Part shown: piece by piece, positions 6,522-7,660 of the stretch
How positions within the stretch are numbered: position 1 is the stretch's first letter
How the letters are laid out: the number at the start of each line of letters is the position of its first letter
Source of the DNA: Clostridiaceae bacterium UBA6110
Lineage (GTDB): Bacteria > Bacillota > Clostridia > Clostridiales > Clostridiaceae
Reading direction: 5' to 3'
NCBI GenBank assembly: GCA_002428415.1
Contig: DIWI01000018.1
Span: forward strand, 7,123 to 14,782
DNA: 7,660 nt
Position numbers and translations under genes: made by a program
Notes under the pieces: generated by a model
Told to the model about the DNA's origin: nothing
Database searches by the model: none
The model's input: the letters and a program-made list of their open reading frames with translations, nothing else

Positions 6522-6556
6522 CATTGTAATATAATGATGCGATATATTCTACAATG
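6522..6556. repeat. Imperfect AT-rich dyad in the pgmB-feoA intergenic region
   Basis: Arms CATTGTA (6522-6528) and TACAATG (6550-6556) are perfect complements. The inner stretches ATATA (6529-6533) and TATAT (6543-6547) extend the pairing apart from a two-base bulge. On the minus strand it includes TACAAT and TATATT, which resemble -10 boxes, so it could be an operator overlapping the pgmB promoter. No good -35 match fixes that promoter. Confidence 0.4.
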
Positions 6557-6584
6557 TTAACAAAATAACAATTTCCGTTCACTA

Positions 6585-6613
6585 TTGACTGAACATGCAC
6601 ATGGCATTATAAT
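6585..6613 (+). promoter_or_regulatory. sigmaA promoter of feoAB
   Basis: TTGACT (6585-6590, five of six consensus bases), a 17-bp spacer, and a perfect TATAAT (6608-6613). Transcription should start near 6620, leaving a leader of about 33 nt that contains the Fur box. Confidence 0.88.
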
Positions 6614-6624
6614 GTAAATGTAAT

Positions 6625-6639
6625 TGATAATCATTTTCA
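6625..6639 (+). promoter_or_regulatory. Fur box (ferric uptake regulator operator)
   Basis: TGATAATCATTTTCA matches the 7-1-7 Fur consensus TGATAAT-N-ATTATCA at all but one of the 14 informative positions. It lies just downstream of the -10 box, around the predicted start, where iron-loaded Fur would block feoAB transcription. The downstream ferrous-iron transport genes support the assignment. Confidence 0.85.
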
Positions 6640-6652
6640 ATGAGGTGTAAAA

Positions 6653-6880
6653 ATGTGTCTGACAGATATTAAACCGGGCGGAAAAGCAATGATAGAAGGA
6701 ATAGGCGGCAACGAGAAGCTGGCAAAGAGACTCCTTGCCCTTGGATGCACAGAAGGCTGTGAAATTGAAGTGGTCAGGAAAGCGCCGCTTGGCGATCCAC
6801 TGGTCCTTTCGCTGAGAGGATTCCATATCGCCCTGAGAAAGGCTGATGCGAAAAATATACTTGTGAGGGAGACCATATGA
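6653..6880 (+). CDS. feoA: FeoA, SH3-like accessory protein of ferrous iron transport
   Basis: A 75-residue cytosolic protein with the FeoA SH3-like barrel: LTDIKPGGKAMIEGI at the N-terminus, then the family core LAKRLLALGCTEGCEIEVVR, KAPLGDPLVLSLRGFHIALR and a final KNILV. FeoA is thought to bind or modulate FeoB at the membrane. The length is typical. The ATG has a GAGGTG Shine-Dalgarno site at 6642-6647 with a 5-nt spacer. The stop codon overlaps the feoB start (ATGA), so the two are translationally coupled. Cysteines at positions 2, 32 and 36 are somewhat unusual. Expression should rise under iron limitation through the upstream Fur box. Confidence 0.96.
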   Translation: MCLTDIKPGGKAMIEGIGGNEKLAKRLLALGCTEGCEIEVVRKAPLGDPLVLSLRGFHIALRKADAKNILVRETI

Positions 6881-7660
6881 TAAAGGTAGCTCTTATAGGA
6901 AATCCCAATGTTGGGAAGACAACCCTCTTCAACCTTCTTACCGGCTCCAGCCAGTATGTAGGTAACTGGCCCGGCGTCACAGTTGAAAAAAAATCCGGCT
7001 ATTCGGATGGAATGGAGATTGTGGACCTTCCCGGCATTTACGCGCTTGATACATTTTCAAATGAGGAGAAGGTATCAAAGGACTTTCTGGAGCAGGGCAT
7101 TCCGAATGTCATTGTAAATATCGTAGATGCCTCCAATCTGGAGAGGAACCTGTATCTGACCTCACAGATCAACAAGTATGGAATCCCTATAGTAATGGCT
7201 CTGAACATGATCGACATCGCAGACAGGAAAGGCATCGTCATAGATGCTGCCAAGCTCGAGGCGGAAACAGGAATCACAACAGTGCCGATTGTTGCAGCCA
7301 AGGGAAAAGGTATAAGTGAGCTGACTGAGATCATCAGGAGCGGCAGCTATAGAAAGACTAACAACCTTAAGTCTTTCGAAAACGAAAAGGAAGCATATGG
7401 CGAGATCGGCACCATAATAATGAAGGCATCGAGGAAAACCGAAGGTGTCGTAACAATGACCAGGGCGATAGACAACGTGGTGCTTAATCCATTTTTGGCA
7501 TACCCATTGTTCTTCGGAATGATGTTCCTTATTTTCAAGCTTACTTTTTCCTGGGTAGGTGACCCGCTTGCAGGCATATTCGAGGAGTATCTCCTGGCTC
7601 CGTTCATGGATCTTGTAAGCAGCATGCTCTCAGGTTCATCTGACTGGTTCAGAAGCCTCA
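6877..7660 (+). CDS. feoB: FeoB ferrous iron transporter, N-terminal 261 codons, truncated by window edge
   Basis: Inner-membrane Fe(II) transporter with a cytosolic GTPase domain. The visible part holds a complete G domain: G1 GNPNVGKTTLFN (8-19), G2 threonine in NWPGVTVEKKSG (T35), G3 DLPG (50-53), G4 NMID (110-113), and G5-like VAAKGKG (139-145). A helical guanine-dissociation-inhibitor-like linker follows (about 165-200). The first membrane helix then begins at NPFLAYPLFFGMMFLIF (204-220). The ATG (6877-6879) overlaps the feoA stop and has GAGGGAG just upstream. The frame is open to the right edge; full-length FeoB is usually 650-800 residues, so the gate domains and remaining helices lie beyond the window. 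Confidence 0.97.
   Translation, partial: MIKVALIGNPNVGKTTLFNLLTGSSQYVGNWPGVTVEKKSGYSDGMEIVDLPGIYALDTFSNEEKVSKDFLEQGIPNVIVNIVDASNLERNLYLTSQINKYGIPIVMALNMIDIADRKGIVIDAAKLEAETGITTVPIVAAKGKGISELTEIIRSGSYRKTNNLKSFENEKEAYGEIGTIIMKASRKTEGVVTMTRAIDNVVLNPFLAYPLFFGMMFLIFKLTFSWVGDPLAGIFEEYLLAPFMDLVSSMLSGSSDWFRSL

Noticed and set aside
6557..6980. Minus-strand frames opposite feoA and the start of feoB
   Set aside because: Shadows of convincing feoA/feoB genes that would also run across the feo promoter and Fur box.
7038..7625. Minus-strand frames opposite feoB
   Set aside because: Antisense to a continuous feoB frame with all G motifs; no family resemblance.

Overview
The window looks like ordinary chromosomal DNA from a low-to-mid-GC Gram-positive bacterium of the Bacillota, most likely a member of Clostridia. 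The reasons are the hrcA-grpE-dnaK gene order under a perfect CIRCE operator, strong AGG-type Shine-Dalgarno sites, sigmaA-type promoters with 17-bp spacers, a Fur-box-controlled feoAB pair, and protein variants (GrpE ending IIRYSVVKVAN, for example) that recall clostridial homologues. Genus and species cannot be read from the sequence. No mobile element, CRISPR array, tRNA or rRNA was seen.

Layout. Positions 1-2150, minus strand: the class I heat-shock operon. It reads, in transcription order, sigmaA-like promoter, CIRCE, hrcA, grpE and the first 127 codons of dnaK, which runs off the left edge. HrcA binds CIRCE and represses its own operon; GrpE is the nucleotide-exchange factor of DnaK. 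Positions 2200-3350, minus: a DUF4236-domain protein of unknown function followed by a modest terminator hairpin. Positions 3416-4170, minus: a GntR/FadR-type regulator with an FCD ligand domain and its own near-consensus promoter. Its promoter lies immediately after a strong terminator that closes the next operon.

Positions 4178-6419, minus: a tight three-gene unit read as pgmB (beta-phosphoglucomutase), a HAD-IB phosphatase, and a divergent RNase H-like (DEDD-type) putative exonuclease. The gaps are 16-18 bp and the unit ends in a 14-bp perfect-stem terminator. Positions 6420-6652: a divergent intergenic region with the feo promoter and Fur box on the plus side and an imperfect AT-rich dyad on the minus side. 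Positions 6653-7660, plus: feoA overlapping feoB by 4 bp (ATGA); feoB is cut by the right edge after its G domain and first membrane segment.

The genes form four separate functional blocks: heat-shock control, an unknown DUF4236 protein plus a regulator, sugar-phosphate/HAD/nuclease, and ferrous iron uptake. I do not see a convincing new multi-gene system. The items most worth a second look are the unusual RNase H-like protein and its operon partners, the DUF4236 protein, the near-duplicate 19-nt translation leader in front of the DUF4236 and GntR genes, and a protein-like short reading frame in the feoA-pgmB intergenic region.
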